Source of the DNA: Aphanocapsa lilacina HA4352-LM1
Lineage (GTDB): Bacteria > Cyanobacteriota > Cyanobacteriia > Gloeobacterales > Gloeobacteraceae
NCBI GenBank assembly: GCA_019359725.1
Contig: JAHHGR010000008.1
Location: forward strand, 20,420 to 84,419
DNA: 64,000 nt
Direction: 5' to 3'
In this document: one piece after another, positions 45,245 through 55,228 of the stretch
Layout of the letters: each line of letters opens with the position of its first letter
How positions within the stretch are numbered: position 1 is the first letter of the stretch
The notes under the pieces: model-generated
Database searches by the model: none
Told to the model about the DNA's origin: nothing
The model's input: the letters and a program-made list of their open reading frames with translations, nothing else
Program-made: the position numbers and the translations under genes

Positions 45245-45686
45245 AGGCTGGGAAATCTACTTTGTTAGACGCCAATTCGGCAAACAACGTCGCGACATGC
45301 AGGCGGTAGTTAAGCAATTGAAGCAAACCCTGCCTCTCGAAAAGTACCGAATGCACGCGACGGTTAAGCTCTACACGGCGATGATGAGCGCTATCAAGGA
45401 GAGGATTCCCGAAGATCCCTTCGCCGGTCACTTTGCGCTACAGGGTCCGCTCAAGAAGTACGGCCGCGTGAAGAAAATGGGCTTGCCGAGCCGCTACCGG
45501 TTGTTCTTTAGAGCGATCGAAACCGAACAGAGCAAAGCAATCTTTGTGCTCTGGCTCGGCTACCCCCGCAAGGAAGGTGACAAGAACGACTGTTACAAGG
45601 CTTTCAGGCGCATGATTGAAAACGGTGAGTTTCCTGAATCCTTCGATGAGCTTTTGCTTGCCAGCGAAGAAGTATGTAAGCAGTGA
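45228..45686 (+). CDS. YhaV-family toxin
   Basis: About 152 residues. LIRKGWEIYFVRRQFGKQRR, YRMHATVKLYTAMMSAIKER, GLPSRYRLFFRAIETEQSKA and LWLGYPRKEGDKNDCYKAFR closely follow the YhaV pattern (GWxLYxH..., KLLAAV, YRLFFRY, W.ND...KTDAYRVF), a ribosome-associated RNase toxin of the RelE superfamily. A TTG start overlapping the antitoxin's end is used; no later ATG fits. The small distance to groES is incidental. Expected to be neutralised by the upstream antitoxin. Confidence 0.75.
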   Translation: MTLIRKGWEIYFVRRQFGKQRRDMQAVVKQLKQTLPLEKYRMHATVKLYTAMMSAIKERIPEDPFAGHFALQGPLKKYGRVKKMGLPSRYRLFFRAIETEQSKAIFVLWLGYPRKEGDKNDCYKAFRRMIENGEFPESFDELLLASEEVCKQ

Positions 45687-45702
45687 AGGATTCTGAGAAG
45701 CC

Positions 45703-46248
45703 ATGACGCATTTCGGTGTCATCTGTCCTGCGGCCCAAGGGCACTTCAACCCCATGGTCGCACTCACAGCCGAACTGATGCAACGCGGTCACCGATGTAC
45801 TTTCTTTCAAATCATTGATTGGCAAAATGCAGTACGCTCGTGCGGAGCAGATTTTCAACCGATCGGGGTGCAGGAGTATCCTGCGGGAACCTGGTCTCGG
45901 GAGTTCGATCTGCTCGGGCGCACCGATGGTCTGAAAAGCATGCAGCTTACTATCCAGATGTATCGCCGTGGAGTGGAGTTCGTCTGCCGCGACGTTCCCC
46001 CGGCGGCCGAACGGTTAGGGATCGATGCCCTTTTGGTTGACCGGAGCGTGGCCGCCGGCACCGTGACTGCCAGGGCACTGCCCTCCGCAATCGAGCGGGT
46101 GCTGGGTGGACCTAGTTTCCGTACCGCCGCCGGACGCCTGCAGGCGGCTATTGCCGCAGCAGGTGGAGTAGAGCGAGCGGCGGATATCTGCGAGCAGGTA
46201 GCTACATTACGTCGTGCCGTATCCGCGGCAGGATGGACCCAGATCTGA
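45703..46248 (+). pseudogene. Glycosyltransferase (UGT/MGT type) with internal deletion
   Basis: Begins like a full MGT-type glycosyltransferase (MTHFGVICPAAQGHFNPMVA then LTAELMQRGHRCTFFQIIDW) but after LLVDRSVAAGTVTARAL jumps directly to a C-terminal type helix (PSAIERVLGGPSFRTAAGRL, then AAIAAAGGVERAADICEQV). The complete family is about 400-430 residues; here only 181 remain. The nucleotide-sugar binding domain is lost though the frame is kept, so the product is probably inactive. It lies 16 bases after the YhaV-type toxin. Confidence 0.75.
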
Positions 46249-46381
46249 CTGTACGGCCAACTGAGATGAGATGCCCCAGGATATGTCACAAACTCCGGCT
46301 GATCAGGGTGCGCACGTGCTTTTCCCCACTGCTTCGGCCACCAGCGAAACGGTGCTCAGCAGCCAGAGGATGCGCAGGCAA

Positions 46382-47371
46382 TTAGCGCGCCACCGGCGTG
46401 CCGTAGAGCGCTGCGAGTTTGCCCAGTTCGGCACGGATCTGCTCGACGAGCGCCCGGGGTTCTTCGACGACGGCCTCGGCCCCGAAACTGAGCACCCAGC
46501 GCTTGAGAGCTTCGAGTTCCGAGACGTGCATCTGCAGCCTGAGCGAGCCGTCCGCGAGGGTGGTGTTCACCTGGGTCGGGTGGAGCAACCGGCCGCGCAA
46601 GGCGCGGGCCGCTCTGGGGGTGAGGCGCACGCTCACCGGGGTGACGGCGGTGCCCAGCTGCAGTTGATTAATCTTGTCGATGAGCGGCCGCGGGTCAAAG
46701 GCCGGGTCGCGGGTGAACTTGTCTCCCAGCGTCTGTACCACCTGAATGCGGTCGACTTGAAAGGCTTCGAATTGTTTGGTGCCCAGGTCGTAGCCAATCA
46801 GGTACGGCTCGTAGCCGCGCCAGACATAGAGCAAATAAGGGTTGACCTGGCGGGTGATGGGCACTTCTCCAGGGGCAGCGTAGCCAATCAAGGTCTGCAG
46901 GCCCGATTCGAAGGCGTCGCCCAGTTGTTGCCAGACTTCGAAATCGTTGAAAGTGGCGGGCAGTTCGGCGCTGGTGTGCAGGTAGTCGCGCACCGTCTCG
47001 AGGTCCACCCAGCCCAGTTTGGGCAGATGGTGCACCAGTTGGGCGATGGCCGACTGGATTTGCTGTTCGTAGAGGGTGCCTTCGGCGGCTGCGAGTAGAC
47101 GGTTGCCGGCCATCAGTACGAACAGTTCGCCCTGGGTGAGGGGCAAGGGCGGCAGTTGCCAGGTGGTTTCGCGGTAGACGTAACCGCGCACCCGATCGAC
47201 CACCAGCGGCGCACCGTACTCGTCGCGCAAAGTCAGCAAGGCCCGCTGCACCGTGCCGGTGCTCACCCCGAGGGCGCGGGCGAGTTGGGCGGTGCTGCGC
47301 GCCTGCCCGAGGCGGACGAGCCGGTCAATTTTAAGTAAACGGTCGAGTTGTTCAAGCGAGACGTCGGCCAT
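46382..47371 (-). CDS. WYL-domain transcriptional regulator (YafY-like)
   Basis: About 329 residues. The N-terminus carries a winged helix (RLGQARSTAQLARALGVSTG then TVQRALLTLRDEYGAP) and the middle a WYL-type ligand-binding domain (PYLLYVWRGYEPYLIGYDLG, ..FQVDRIQVVQTLGDKF), followed by a WCX-like region. WYL proteins sense nucleic-acid-like ligands and often control phage-defence loci. The gene is divergent from the STAND-WD40 gene, with 126 bases between them. The ATG before ADVSLEQLDR is chosen; open frame upstream is unlike the family. Confidence 0.8.
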   Translation of the reverse strand: MADVSLEQLDRLLKIDRLVRLGQARSTAQLARALGVSTGTVQRALLTLRDEYGAPLVVDRVRGYVYRETTWQLPPLPLTQGELFVLMAGNRLLAAAEGTLYEQQIQSAIAQLVHHLPKLGWVDLETVRDYLHTSAELPATFNDFEVWQQLGDAFESGLQTLIGYAAPGEVPITRQVNPYLLYVWRGYEPYLIGYDLGTKQFEAFQVDRIQVVQTLGDKFTRDPAFDPRPLIDKINQLQLGTAVTPVSVRLTPRAARALRGRLLHPTQVNTTLADGSLRLQMHVSELEALKRWVLSFGAEAVVEEPRALVEQIRAELGKLAALYGTPVAR

Positions 47372-47497
47372 GGGTAATGCTGTCCCCCGCGCGAGAGTAC
47401 CGATGTTCCATAGGGAATTTTCGGCGGCCTTGAACGTTAGATAAAGCAATGGGAAGTTCAGATAGACTGAGGGCGTCGCAGCCGGCCTCCTGGCTTC

Positions 47498-50400
47498 ATG
47501 CATTTTGAAGACGCGCTCGAAGTGGCAGACGCGGCCGTTTTCTACGGTCGTACCGACGAGTTGGCGACACTGGAGCGGTGGCTGGCCCACGAACGCTGTC
47601 GCTTGATCGCCGTTGTCGGTATCGGCGGGGTCGGCAAGACGGCGCTTTCGATTCAACTGGCCCGCCGGGTGCAGATCCACTTCGAGGGTGTGCTGTGGCG
47701 CTCGCTGCGCAATGCGCCGCCTCTGCCGGATTTGTTGGCGGAACTGATCGAATTTGTCTCAGGCCGTCCGCAAACCTCTCTGTCGGCCACGGTCGAAGGC
47801 CGCCTCTCGCAGCTGTTGGAGCAACTGCGACACTCCCGTTGTCTGCTGGTGCTCGACAATGCCGAGTCGCTCCTGCGCGGCGGCGAGCGGCCGGGCACCT
47901 ATCTGAAAGGTTACGAAGGGTACGGCGAACTGTTCCGGCGGGTGGGTGAATCGGAGCACCGCAGCTGTTTACTCATTACCAGCCGCGAGAAGCCCGAGGA
48001 GGTGGCGGTACTCGAAGGGGAGATGCTGCCGGTGCGCTCGATGCGGCTTGGGGGATTGCAGGAGGGCCAAGGAGAAAGGATCCTGGAAGCGAGGGGACTG
48101 GGGAGTACCGACGGGGAGCGGCGGCGGTTGGTGGAGCTGTATCGCGGCAATCCCCTGGCGCTCAAGATCATGGCCACGGCGATCCAGGAATGGTTCGACG
48201 GCGACATCGGCGCCTTTTTGGCCCAGGAGGCGGTGGTCTTCGACGGACTGCGCGGCTTGCTCGATCAGCAGTTCGAACGGTTGAGCGCCTTTGAAAAGCT
48301 GGTGATGTACTGGCTTGCCATCGACCGGGAAGTGGTCAGTGCGGCACAGCTGCAGGCGGACATCGTCCCTTCGGTCACTATGCCGCGCCTTTTGGAGACG
48401 CTCGAATCGCTGCTCAGGCGCTCGCTGATTGAACGCGGCGCCACCGGCTTTACCCAGCAACCGGTGGTGATGGAATATACGAGCGAACGGATTATCCAAC
48501 AAGTCTGCCGGGAGATTGTGCAGCAGGAGGCGGTTTTGCTCAAAAGCCATGCCCTGCTCAAGGCCCAGAGCAAAGACTATATCAAAGAGACCCAAACCCG
48601 GCTCATTGTCAGACCGCTGATTGATCAGTTGCTGAATCATCTCAAAAGTAAACAGCACACCGAAACCCGGATCGGCTGCCTGCTCGCCGACCAGCGCGAG
48701 CAGGCGCCCCTGGAGCCGGGGTACGTGGGCGGCAATCTCATCAATTTGCTGGGCGCCCTGGGGACGGATCTCAGCGATTGGGACTTTTCGGGCCTGTGCG
48801 TCTGGCAGGCGGACTTGCAACGCGCGCCGCTGCGGCGCACTAGTTTTGCCCGCGCCGACTTGCGCGCAAGCGTCTTCGCGCAAACGTTTGCAGGCATCTT
48901 GTTAGTCGCCTTCAATCCGGAAGGCACGGTGCTCGCCATTGGCGACGACAGCGGCGAGATTCGCCTGTTGCGCGCCGCCGACGGCCAGCAGCAGGCCCGG
49001 TGCACCGGCCACACCGACGCGCTGTGCGCGATGGCCTTTCATCCGGAAGGTACTCTGCTCGCCAGCGGCAGCGAAGATCTGAGCGTCAAGCTGTGGGCGG
49101 CGGGCTCCGGTCAGTGCCTGGGCACCCTCACCGGGCACACCGGCTGGGTCTACGCGGTCGCCTTCGCCCCGGATGGCCGCACCCTTGCCAGCGGCAGCGT
49201 CGATGGCACCGTCAGGCTCTGGGACGTGGGCACGGGACTCTGCCTGCAGATCCTGTACGACCCGGGGGGGCAGTTCTGGTCGGTGGCTTTTGCCCCGGAC
49301 GGCCAGACCCTCGCCACCGCGGGCCACGGCCACGCGATCAAGCTCTGGCAGGTCAGCAGCGGCGCGTGCGCGCTGAGCCTTGAAGGCCACACCGCTCAGG
49401 TGCGCTCGGTGGCCTTCAGCCCCGACGGCCGGACCCTGGCAAGCGCCGGTGTCGACGGCACCGTCAGGCTCTGGGATGTGCCGCTCGGCGCGTGCCTGAT
49501 GGTGCTGGAGGGCCACACCAGCCGGGTACGCACGGTGGCCTTCAGCCCCGAGGGGCACCTGCTCGCCAGCGGCGGCCACGACCAGACAGTCAGGTTCTGG
49601 GAGGTGCGTTCCGGGCGGTGCCTGCGGGTACTGCCGGGGCACACCGGCCAGGTCTGGTCGCTCGCGTTTCACCCAAACGGGCGCACCCTGGCCAGCGGCA
49701 GCATGGACCAGACCGTCCGGCTCTGGGAGGTCGATTCGGGCCGCTCGCTCAAGACTTTTCAGGGCAATTCCGGCTGGATCTGGTCGGTGGCCTTTCACCC
49801 CGGCAGGCACCTGCTCGCGAGCGGCAGCATGGACCGGCTGGTAAGGCTCTGGGACACCCGCAGCGGTCAGTGCCTCAAGACCCTCGCCGGTCACGGCTGC
49901 TGGGTCTGGTCGCTGGCCTTTCATCCGGGCGGAACGGTGCTTGCCAGCGGCAGTTTCGATCAGACCGTCAAACTGTGGGAGGTGGATACTGGGCGCTGTA
50001 TCCAATCGCTCGCAGGCCACACCAACTGGATTCGGGCCGTCGCCTTTGCCCCGGACGGCAGGCGACTTGCCAGCGCCGGCGTCGATCAGACCATCCGGTT
50101 GTGGGAGTGGTCCACCGGGGAGTGCACCGCCGCCCTCACCGGGCACACCGGCTGGGTGCGCTCGGTGGCGTTTGGCCCCGACGGGCGACGGCTCGCCAGC
50201 GGCAGCCTGGACCGCACCGCCAAAATCTGGGATGCCGTCACCGGCGAGTGCACAGCGACTTTAAACGGGCACAGCGGCCAGATTTGCGCCGTCGCCTTCA
50301 GCCCCGACGGCCGCCTGATTGCCACTGCCGCCGAGGATCACCTCGTCAAACTGTGGGACCTGGCCACCGGCGCGTGCGCAGCGACCCTCGCCGGGCACGG

Positions 50401-50743
50401 CGGTCCGGTCTGGTCGGTGGCTTTTTCCCCGGATGGATTGCATCTGGCAAGCTGCAGTCACGACCGAACCGTCCGCTTCTGGGCTGCCGGGAACGGTGCG
50501 CTCACCGCCACCCTGCGCGGCCACAGCGATCAAGTCTGGTCTGTGGCCTACGGCCCGCGCGGCGAGACCCTAGCAAGCGGCAGCCAGGATAAGACCATCC
50601 GATTGTGGAACCCGGCCACCGGCGAATGCCTGAAGATCCTGCAGGCCGAAAGGCTCTACGAAGGCATGAACATCGCGGGCGCCGTCGGCCTCACTGAGGC
50701 CCAGAGGGCCACCCTAAGCGCGCTCGGAGCAGTTGGAACGTAG
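47498..50743 (+). CDS. STAND NTPase (NB-ARC) with 14 WD40 repeats
   Basis: About 1,081 residues. [15 protein letters not shown] then [14 protein letters not shown] form the NB-ARC entry and Walker A (residues 41-48); [12 protein letters not shown] is Walker B and [12 protein letters not shown] the sensor. A helical region precedes a short pentapeptide-like stretch ([20 protein letters not shown]). Fourteen WD40 blades of about 42 residues follow, enough for two seven-bladed propellers, and a conserved tail [20 protein letters not shown] ends the protein. Relatives usually have an extra N-terminal effector or adaptor domain; here an in-frame stop lies 30 bases before the ATG and the protein starts at the ATPase. 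The WYL regulator is divergent. Confidence 0.88.
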   Translation: MHFEDALEVADAAVFYGRTDELATLERWLAHERCRLIAVVGIGGVGKTALSIQLARRVQIHFEGVLWRSLRNAPPLPDLLAELIEFVSGRPQTSLSATVEGRLSQLLEQLRHSRCLLVLDNAESLLRGGERPGTYLKGYEGYGELFRRVGESEHRSCLLITSREKPEEVAVLEGEMLPVRSMRLGGLQEGQGERILEARGLGSTDGERRRLVELYRGNPLALKIMATAIQEWFDGDIGAFLAQEAVVFDGLRGLLDQQFERLSAFEKLVMYWLAIDREVVSAAQLQADIVPSVTMPRLLETLESLLRRSLIERGATGFTQQPVVMEYTSERIIQQVCREIVQQEAVLLKSHALLKAQSKDYIKETQTRLIVRPLIDQLLNHLKSKQHTETRIGCLLADQREQAPLEPGYVGGNLINLLGALGTDLSDWDFSGLCVWQADLQRAPLRRTSFARADLRASVFAQTFAGILLVAFNPEGTVLAIGDDSGEIRLLRAADGQQQARCTGHTDALCAMAFHPEGTLLASGSEDLSVKLWAAGSGQCLGTLTGHTGWVYAVAFAPDGRTLASGSVDGTVRLWDVGTGLCLQILYDPGGQFWSVAFAPDGQTLATAGHGHAIKLWQVSSGACALSLEGHTAQVRSVAFSPDGRTLASAGVDGTVRLWDVPLGACLMVLEGHTSRVRTVAFSPEGHLLASGGHDQTVRFWEVRSGRCLRVLPGHTGQVWSLAFHPNGRTLASGSMDQTVRLWEVDSGRSLKTFQGNSGWIWSVAFHPGRHLLASGSMDRLVRLWDTRSGQCLKTLAGHGCWVWSLAFHPGGTVLASGSFDQTVKLWEVDTGRCIQSLAGHTNWIRAVAFAPDGRRLASAGVDQTIRLWEWSTGECTAALTGHTGWVRSVAFGPDGRRLASGSLDRTAKIWDAVTGECTATLNGHSGQICAVAFSPDGRLIATAAEDHLVKLWDLATGACAATLAGHGGPVWSVAFSPDGLHLASCSHDRTVRFWAAGNGALTATLRGHSDQVWSVAYGPRGETLASGSQDKTIRLWNPATGECLKILQAERLYEGMNIAGAVGLTEAQRATLSALGAVGT
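48889..50640 (+). repeat. Fourteen tandem WD40 coding repeats (~126 bp each)
   Basis: Repeat cores follow the pattern VxSVAFxPDGxxLASGSxD then VRLWDxxTGxC. Blades 3-13 are very alike, blades 1 and 4 the most diverged. The periodic DNA can recombine, so blade number may vary between strains. Confidence 0.9.
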
Positions 50744-50881
50744 AAAGGCCAGGGCCGTCGCCCTCAAAGCACAGGTCGGATCATCCGAGCTGGTGCAGCC
50801 GCAAATCACACAATGCCGTCCTGGAACGGCTCAACTTCCGATGGAGTCCATGGGCAATAGAGTACAGGTCTATTTCGTTCT

Positions 50882-51055
50882 ATGGGAAAGAATAGCTGGA
50901 GAACGGGCGTAGCAGGTGTTCGAGTGCGCGACTTCCCAATTCTGAAAGTCTTCGAGAATCTTACTGACCATCGTCGCGGGGAAGGGCGCAGACACACCCT
51001 TCCTTGCCAACGTCGAAGTGACCTGGCCCCGAATAGTGAGCCGCTGAAAAAGTGA
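50882..51055 (+). pseudogene. N-terminal fragment of an ISAs1-like transposase
   Basis: A 57-residue frame containing VRDFPILKVFENLTDHRRGE and GRRHTLP, which resembles the DDE_Tnp_1-associated N-terminus (L...DPRRxxGRRxxL) of ISAs1-type transposases. It then runs into unrelated residues and stops. No terminal repeats seen. Confidence 0.35.
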
Positions 51056-51082
51056 GTTTCCAGCCTGGCTTTCATCATCGTA

Positions 51083-51131
51083 CAGGTCACTGCCGTTCAG
51101 GCTCCGCTGTCGCCTGAACGGCAGTGACCTG
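51083..51131. repeat. 19-bp inverted repeat at the 3' end of the IS3-like transposase
   Basis: Perfect 19-bp arms (CAGGTCACTGCCGTTCAGG and its complement) with an 11-base spacer, spanning the transposase stop codon. It may be a terminator or recombination structure at the IS end. Confidence 0.8.
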
Positions 51132-51629
51132 TTGCAAAAACTCCATCGGCGTTGCTCCTCCCAGGGCACTGTGCGGACGGTGGTGGTTGTAATCCAGCCG
51201 CCATGCCTCAATGAGCCGTCTGGCATCCGGCACGCTCAAGAAGTAGTGGGCATTGAGACATTCATCCCGAAATTTCCCATTGAAGCTCTCGATGTGCGGC
51301 TTGTCGGTCGGTTTACCTGGGCGGGTGAAGGCAATCTGCACCCCACGCCTCTCGGCCCACTCGGCCAGGGTCCGACAGACGAACTGCGGCCCGTTGTCCA
51401 CCAGCAATCGTTCGGGTAACTGCCGTTGGGCGGCCAAACTCTCCAACACCCGCACCACGCGAGCGGAGGGCAGGGAGGTATCCACTTCTATCTGCGGACA
51501 CTCCCGGCTGTAGACATCCAGGGCCGTTGGGTCAACGGCCCCCACGACCGTCAGCGTCCGCAGTTGGCGTCCATCCGCCAGAGCGTCCTCGACAAAATCC
51601 AGACTCCACAACTGATTGGGATGCTCCAA
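51087..51629 (-). mobile_element. IS3-family transposase, 5'-truncated
   Basis: About 180 residues of an IS3 OrfB integrase core: LWSLDFVEDAL (first catalytic Asp), RLLVDNGPQFVCRTLAEWAE (second Asp) and KPHIESFNGKFRDECLNAHY (catalytic Glu), then LDYNHHRPHSALGGATPMEF. The N-terminal HTH part and OrfA are missing: the similarity breaks off towards the tRNA-Leu gene 80 bases away. An eight-residue insert (GAVDPTAL) splits the conserved VVD...SRE stretch and is encoded by a short palindrome. Non-autonomous remnant. Confidence 0.85.
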
Positions 51630-51707
51630 AACGGGCCCTGTCGGCTCTTGGCAGGCAACTTCAACACAAACGCCAAAAGCCTCTCAGGGTCTGGAATTGG
51701 GTCTGAA

Positions 51708-51788
51708 TGCGGACGGGGAGATTCGAACTCCCACGGGTTGCCCCACAGGTTCCTAAGACCGGCGTGTCTACCATTCCACCACGTCCGC
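51708..51788 (-). tRNA. trnL-UAG: tRNA-Leu (anticodon UAG)
   Basis: Minus-strand cloverleaf of 81 bases with a 7-bp acceptor stem (GCGGACG / CGTCCGC), discriminator A, T-loop GTTCGAATC, anticodon loop CTTAGGA giving UAG, and the long variable arm of a class II tRNA. CCA is not encoded. An IS3 fragment abuts the 3' side. Confidence 0.95.
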
Positions 51789-51831
51789 ACGTTCTACCAG
51801 TGTAAACGGACCGACCCGCCCATCGGCCCCA

Positions 51832-52587
51832 TCAGGCGTAGATTGACTCCAGCACCGCATCTTCGACCAGATGATTGGCGCTCACCCGCTGCACATCGTC
51901 CAGGTTTTCGAGCTTCTCAAGCAGGGTGAGCACCTGGCGAGCGATATCCGGATCAGCGATCTCGATGGTATTGTCGGGTACCCAACGCACCTCGGCCGCC
52001 GCCAGCCGAAACCCGGCCCCCTTAAGGGTATCGGTGAGCGCTTCGAGATCCGCAGCTTTGCAGGTCACTTCCGCCCCCTGCCCCTCGGGGTCGATTTCGT
52101 AACCCGCCGCCCCCCCTTCAAGGGCCGCTTCGATCAGATCTTCCTCGCGCACCGGCCCTTCGAGGACTGCCACGCCCCGCTGCTGGAACATCCAGCCCAC
52201 GCAGCCGGTTTCACCGAGATTACCGCCGTTGCGGCTGAAGACTGCCCGCAGATCTGCCGCCGTCCGGTTGCGGTTGTCGGTCTGCGCCTCGATTAAGATT
52301 GCTACCCCCGCCGGACCGTAGCCCTCGTAGCGGATCTCTTCAAAGTTGTCGCCTTCGAGGGCGCCACTCCCTTTGTCGACGGCCCGCTGGATGTTCTCCC
52401 CCGGCAAACTCGCCGCCTTGGCCTGCTCGATGGCCAGGCGCAACCGAAAATTTCCTGCCGGGTCGGGGCCGCCCAGGCGCGTGGCGACAATGATTTCGCG
52501 GGAGAGCCGGGCGAACATCGCCCCTTTAGCCACGTCGTTCTTGGCTTTCTGACGCTTGATCTGCGCCCACTTGCTATGCCCTGCCAT
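51832..52587 (-). CDS. yebC: YebC/PmpR family regulatory protein
   Basis: About 251 residues. [20 protein letters not shown] is the invariant N-terminus, followed by [20 protein letters not shown] and [20 protein letters not shown]. The DUF28/YebC/TACO1 family was described as transcriptional regulators and more recently linked to translation of proline-rich stretches. The ATG before AGHSKW is chosen; 29 upstream residues are not conserved. It lies 43 bases downstream of tRNA-Leu's 5' end and is divergent from gyrB. Confidence 0.95.
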   Translation of the reverse strand: MAGHSKWAQIKRQKAKNDVAKGAMFARLSREIIVATRLGGPDPAGNFRLRLAIEQAKAASLPGENIQRAVDKGSGALEGDNFEEIRYEGYGPAGVAILIEAQTDNRNRTAADLRAVFSRNGGNLGETGCVGWMFQQRGVAVLEGPVREEDLIEAALEGGAAGYEIDPEGQGAEVTCKAADLEALTDTLKGAGFRLAAAEVRWVPDNTIEIADPDIARQVLTLLEKLENLDDVQRVSANHLVEDAVLESIYA

Positions 52588-52969
52588 GATCTGCGCTGCT
52601 TGCTGATTCTGGTCGAATCTATCACAGCAAAATCGCCGCTCCAGCCAGAAGCGCATCGCGTCCCCCGCCAGCAACCCCTAAGGGAACCATGGCGACCCGC
52701 ACGCTGCCCCAAGCAAGCTGTCCGACAACTCCGCTCCGGCGATTTGCGCCCGCGGGCCGAGAGCGGCTTCCCGTGGACAGGAGTCCATTTTGCAGGGATC
52801 CCAACTGCTCTGCAAATGCGGCTTCAGAAACGACCAGAAGCCGCTGCAAGCGCTTTGTGCTACAATTGACTCGTGATCTGACCTCGCCTCGTTTTGACGC
52901 GCCTTTGGGCACAGCGGCAGCAACGACTGCGGGCGACATGATAGCTGGCGCGAAGGAGCGCAAAGACGA
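52588..52969. other. Intergenic region between yebC and gyrB
   Basis: 382 bases between divergent genes. TACAAT about 105 bases before gyrB is a possible -10 element. An open plus-strand frame running into gyrB has no recognisable product and no start signal, so it is not called. Confidence 0.5.
52861..52866 (+). promoter_or_regulatory. Candidate -10 element of gyrB
   Basis: TACAAT in the context GTGCTACAATTGAC; no convincing -35. Confidence 0.35.
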
Positions 52970-54904
52970 ATGACCGAAACCTATGGGGCAGAGCAAATTC
53001 AGGTTCTCGAAGGCCTGGAGCATGTCCGCAAGCGCCCGGGCATGTACATCGGCTCCACCGGACCGCGCGGTCTGCATCACTTAGTCTACGAAATCGTCGA
53101 CAACTCCGTCGACGAGGCTTTGGCCGGTCACTGCAGGCACATCGCCATCAGCCTGGGCGCCGACGGTTCCGCCACGATCACCGACGATGGGCGCGGCATT
53201 CCGACCGACACCCACCCGCGCACGGGCAAATCCACCATCGAGACGGTACTCACGGTGCTCGGTGCCGGCGGCAAGTTCGGCGGCGGCGGCTACAAAGTCT
53301 CCGGTGGTCTGCACGGCGTCGGCGCGGCGGTGGTCAATGCCCTGTCAACCATCCTCACCGCGACCATTTGGCGCGAGGGCAAGCAGTACATTCAGCGCTT
53401 TCGCCGCGGCATTCCCGAGGGCGGTCTTGCGGTGAGTCCCGACTCCCAGAAGCGCCGCGGCACGATGATTTCGTTCTTGCCCGATCCCGAAATTTTTACC
53501 ACCGGCGTCGATTTTGATTTCGACACGCTCTTGAGTCGCTTTCGCGAACTGGCCTTTTTGAATGCAGGGGTCGAATTTCGCTTCAGCGATTTGCGCGGCG
53601 AGACCGAGCGCACTGAAACTTACCTCTACGAAGGCGGCATCCGCGAGTACGTCAAGTACATGACCCGCGAGAAGGCTGCTCTGCACCCCGACATCATCTT
53701 TATCAACCAGGAGCGCGACGGGGTGAGTGTCGAGTGCGCCCTGCAGTGGAGCACCGACGTCTACAACGACAACGTGCTCGGTTTTGCCAACAACATCCGC
53801 ACCATCGACGGCGGTACCCACCTCGAAGGTTTCAAAGCCGTCCTCACCCGCACCTTCAACAGCTTCGCCCGCAAGGCCAACAAGCTCAAAGACGGTGACA
53901 AGAACCTCACCGGCGAGCACGTGCGCGAGGGGCTCACCGCCGTGCTGAGCGTCAAAGTCCCCAACCCCGAATTTGAAGGCCAGACCAAGACCAAACTCGG
54001 CAACCCCGAGGTGCGCGGCATCGTCGACGGCGTGATTTCTGAAAAACTCACCGAATACCTCGAATTTCACCCGGATGTGGTAGCTTCCATCCTCGAAAAG
54101 GCGCTGCAGTCGATGCAGGCCGAGGAAGCCGCCCGCAAAGCGCGCGATCTGGTCCGCCGCAAATCAGCCCTCGAATCGTCCACCCTCCCCGGCAAATTGG
54201 CCGACTGCCAGAGCCGCGACCCCGCAGAATCAGAAGTCTTTCTAGTCGAAGGAGATTCCGCCGGCGGGAGCGCCAAGCAAGGCCGAGATCGGCGATTCCA
54301 GGCGATTTTGCCGCTTCGGGGCAAAATCCTCAATATCGAAAGAGCGGACGACAGAAAGATTTACGGCAACAACGAAATCCAGGCGATGATCACGGGCCTC
54401 GGCCTCGGCCTCAAGACCGAAGAGTTTGATGTGGGTCGGCTGCGATACCATCGCATCATTATCATGACCGACGCAGACGTCGACGGCGCCCACATCCGCA
54501 CGTTGCTACTCACGTTCTTCTACCGTTACAAACGCGACTTGGTAGAGCAGGGCTACATTTACATCGCCCAGCCGCCGTTTTACAAGATTTCAATCGGCGG
54601 CGGCCGCAACATCGACGTGCGCTACTGTTACTCCGAACAGGAAAAAGAGGCGATCCTCCGCGGTCTGCGCGAAAATCAGAAGTATGAGATCCAGCGCTTC
54701 AAGGGTCTGGGCGAGATGCAGGCGGATCAGCTCTGGGAGACGACGATGAACCCCGAGACGCGCACCCTCAGGCAAGTGGCCATCGAGGACGCCGCCGAGG
54801 CCGACCGCGTCTTCAACATCCTGATGGGCGACCGCGTCGAACCGCGACGGGAATTTATCGAGACCTACGGTCCACGACTGCAGATGGCCGACCTGGACAT
54901 TTAG
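52970..54904 (+). CDS. gyrB: DNA gyrase subunit B
   Basis: About 644 residues. QVLEGLEHVRKRPGMYIGST and EIVDNSVDEALAGHC (ATP lid and Mg-binding Asn/Glu), DDGRGIPTDTHPRTGKSTIE, then GGGYKVSGGLHGVGAAVVNA are the GHKL ATPase; EVFLVEGDSAGGSAKQGRDR, LPLRGKILNIE and MTDADVDGAHIRTLLL are the Toprim domain. It provides the ATPase and DNA-gating half of gyrase. The length is typical. There is no gyrA nearby. It is monocistronic with a long leader. Confidence 0.97.
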   Translation: MTETYGAEQIQVLEGLEHVRKRPGMYIGSTGPRGLHHLVYEIVDNSVDEALAGHCRHIAISLGADGSATITDDGRGIPTDTHPRTGKSTIETVLTVLGAGGKFGGGGYKVSGGLHGVGAAVVNALSTILTATIWREGKQYIQRFRRGIPEGGLAVSPDSQKRRGTMISFLPDPEIFTTGVDFDFDTLLSRFRELAFLNAGVEFRFSDLRGETERTETYLYEGGIREYVKYMTREKAALHPDIIFINQERDGVSVECALQWSTDVYNDNVLGFANNIRTIDGGTHLEGFKAVLTRTFNSFARKANKLKDGDKNLTGEHVREGLTAVLSVKVPNPEFEGQTKTKLGNPEVRGIVDGVISEKLTEYLEFHPDVVASILEKALQSMQAEEAARKARDLVRRKSALESSTLPGKLADCQSRDPAESEVFLVEGDSAGGSAKQGRDRRFQAILPLRGKILNIERADDRKIYGNNEIQAMITGLGLGLKTEEFDVGRLRYHRIIIMTDADVDGAHIRTLLLTFFYRYKRDLVEQGYIYIAQPPFYKISIGGGRNIDVRYCYSEQEKEAILRGLRENQKYEIQRFKGLGEMQADQLWETTMNPETRTLRQVAIEDAAEADRVFNILMGDRVEPRREFIETYGPRLQMADLDI

Positions 54905-55228
54905 CGCTCCTATGATTTATAGATCGCTCATCAACTGCAAAGGCTCGGGCGCAAGGATACGGGCAAAAGTGGCAGTGTGGATACGCCCATTTGTGCTCGC
55001 TTACGACTTTATTTGCGGCCTTCCCAGTTAGATCTCAACTTCCGTCAGGCTGGACGCTCGACTAAAGTACAGGAGCAATTCTTGACCTTCGGTACGCGAT
55101 TTACCGCACCTGCAATTTTAGGATAAGAACAACTGACTGACGGTGCAACGAGCATGGGTTGCGCAACCAGTAAGTCTCGAAAGATTGGACTCCAACTGCT
55201 GATGTCAAATACCTGTGGAGACACACCG
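54905..55228. other. Intergenic region gyrB to TolC-like gene
   Basis: 324 bases. The only pattern noted is a 12-bp palindrome GGTTGCGCAACC (55157-55168), about 60 bases before the TolC-like start, which could be an operator. No gene or RNA is recognised. Confidence 0.45.

Noticed and set aside
48889..50640. Regular ~126-bp repeats considered as CRISPR or minisatellite
   Set aside because: They stay in frame and encode WD40 blades with variable internal positions, and there are no unique spacers.
52689..52973. A 94-residue frame just before gyrB
   Set aside because: Composition is Arg/Pro/Ala-rich shadow type, no ribosome-binding site, and it overlaps the gyrB start and promoter region.
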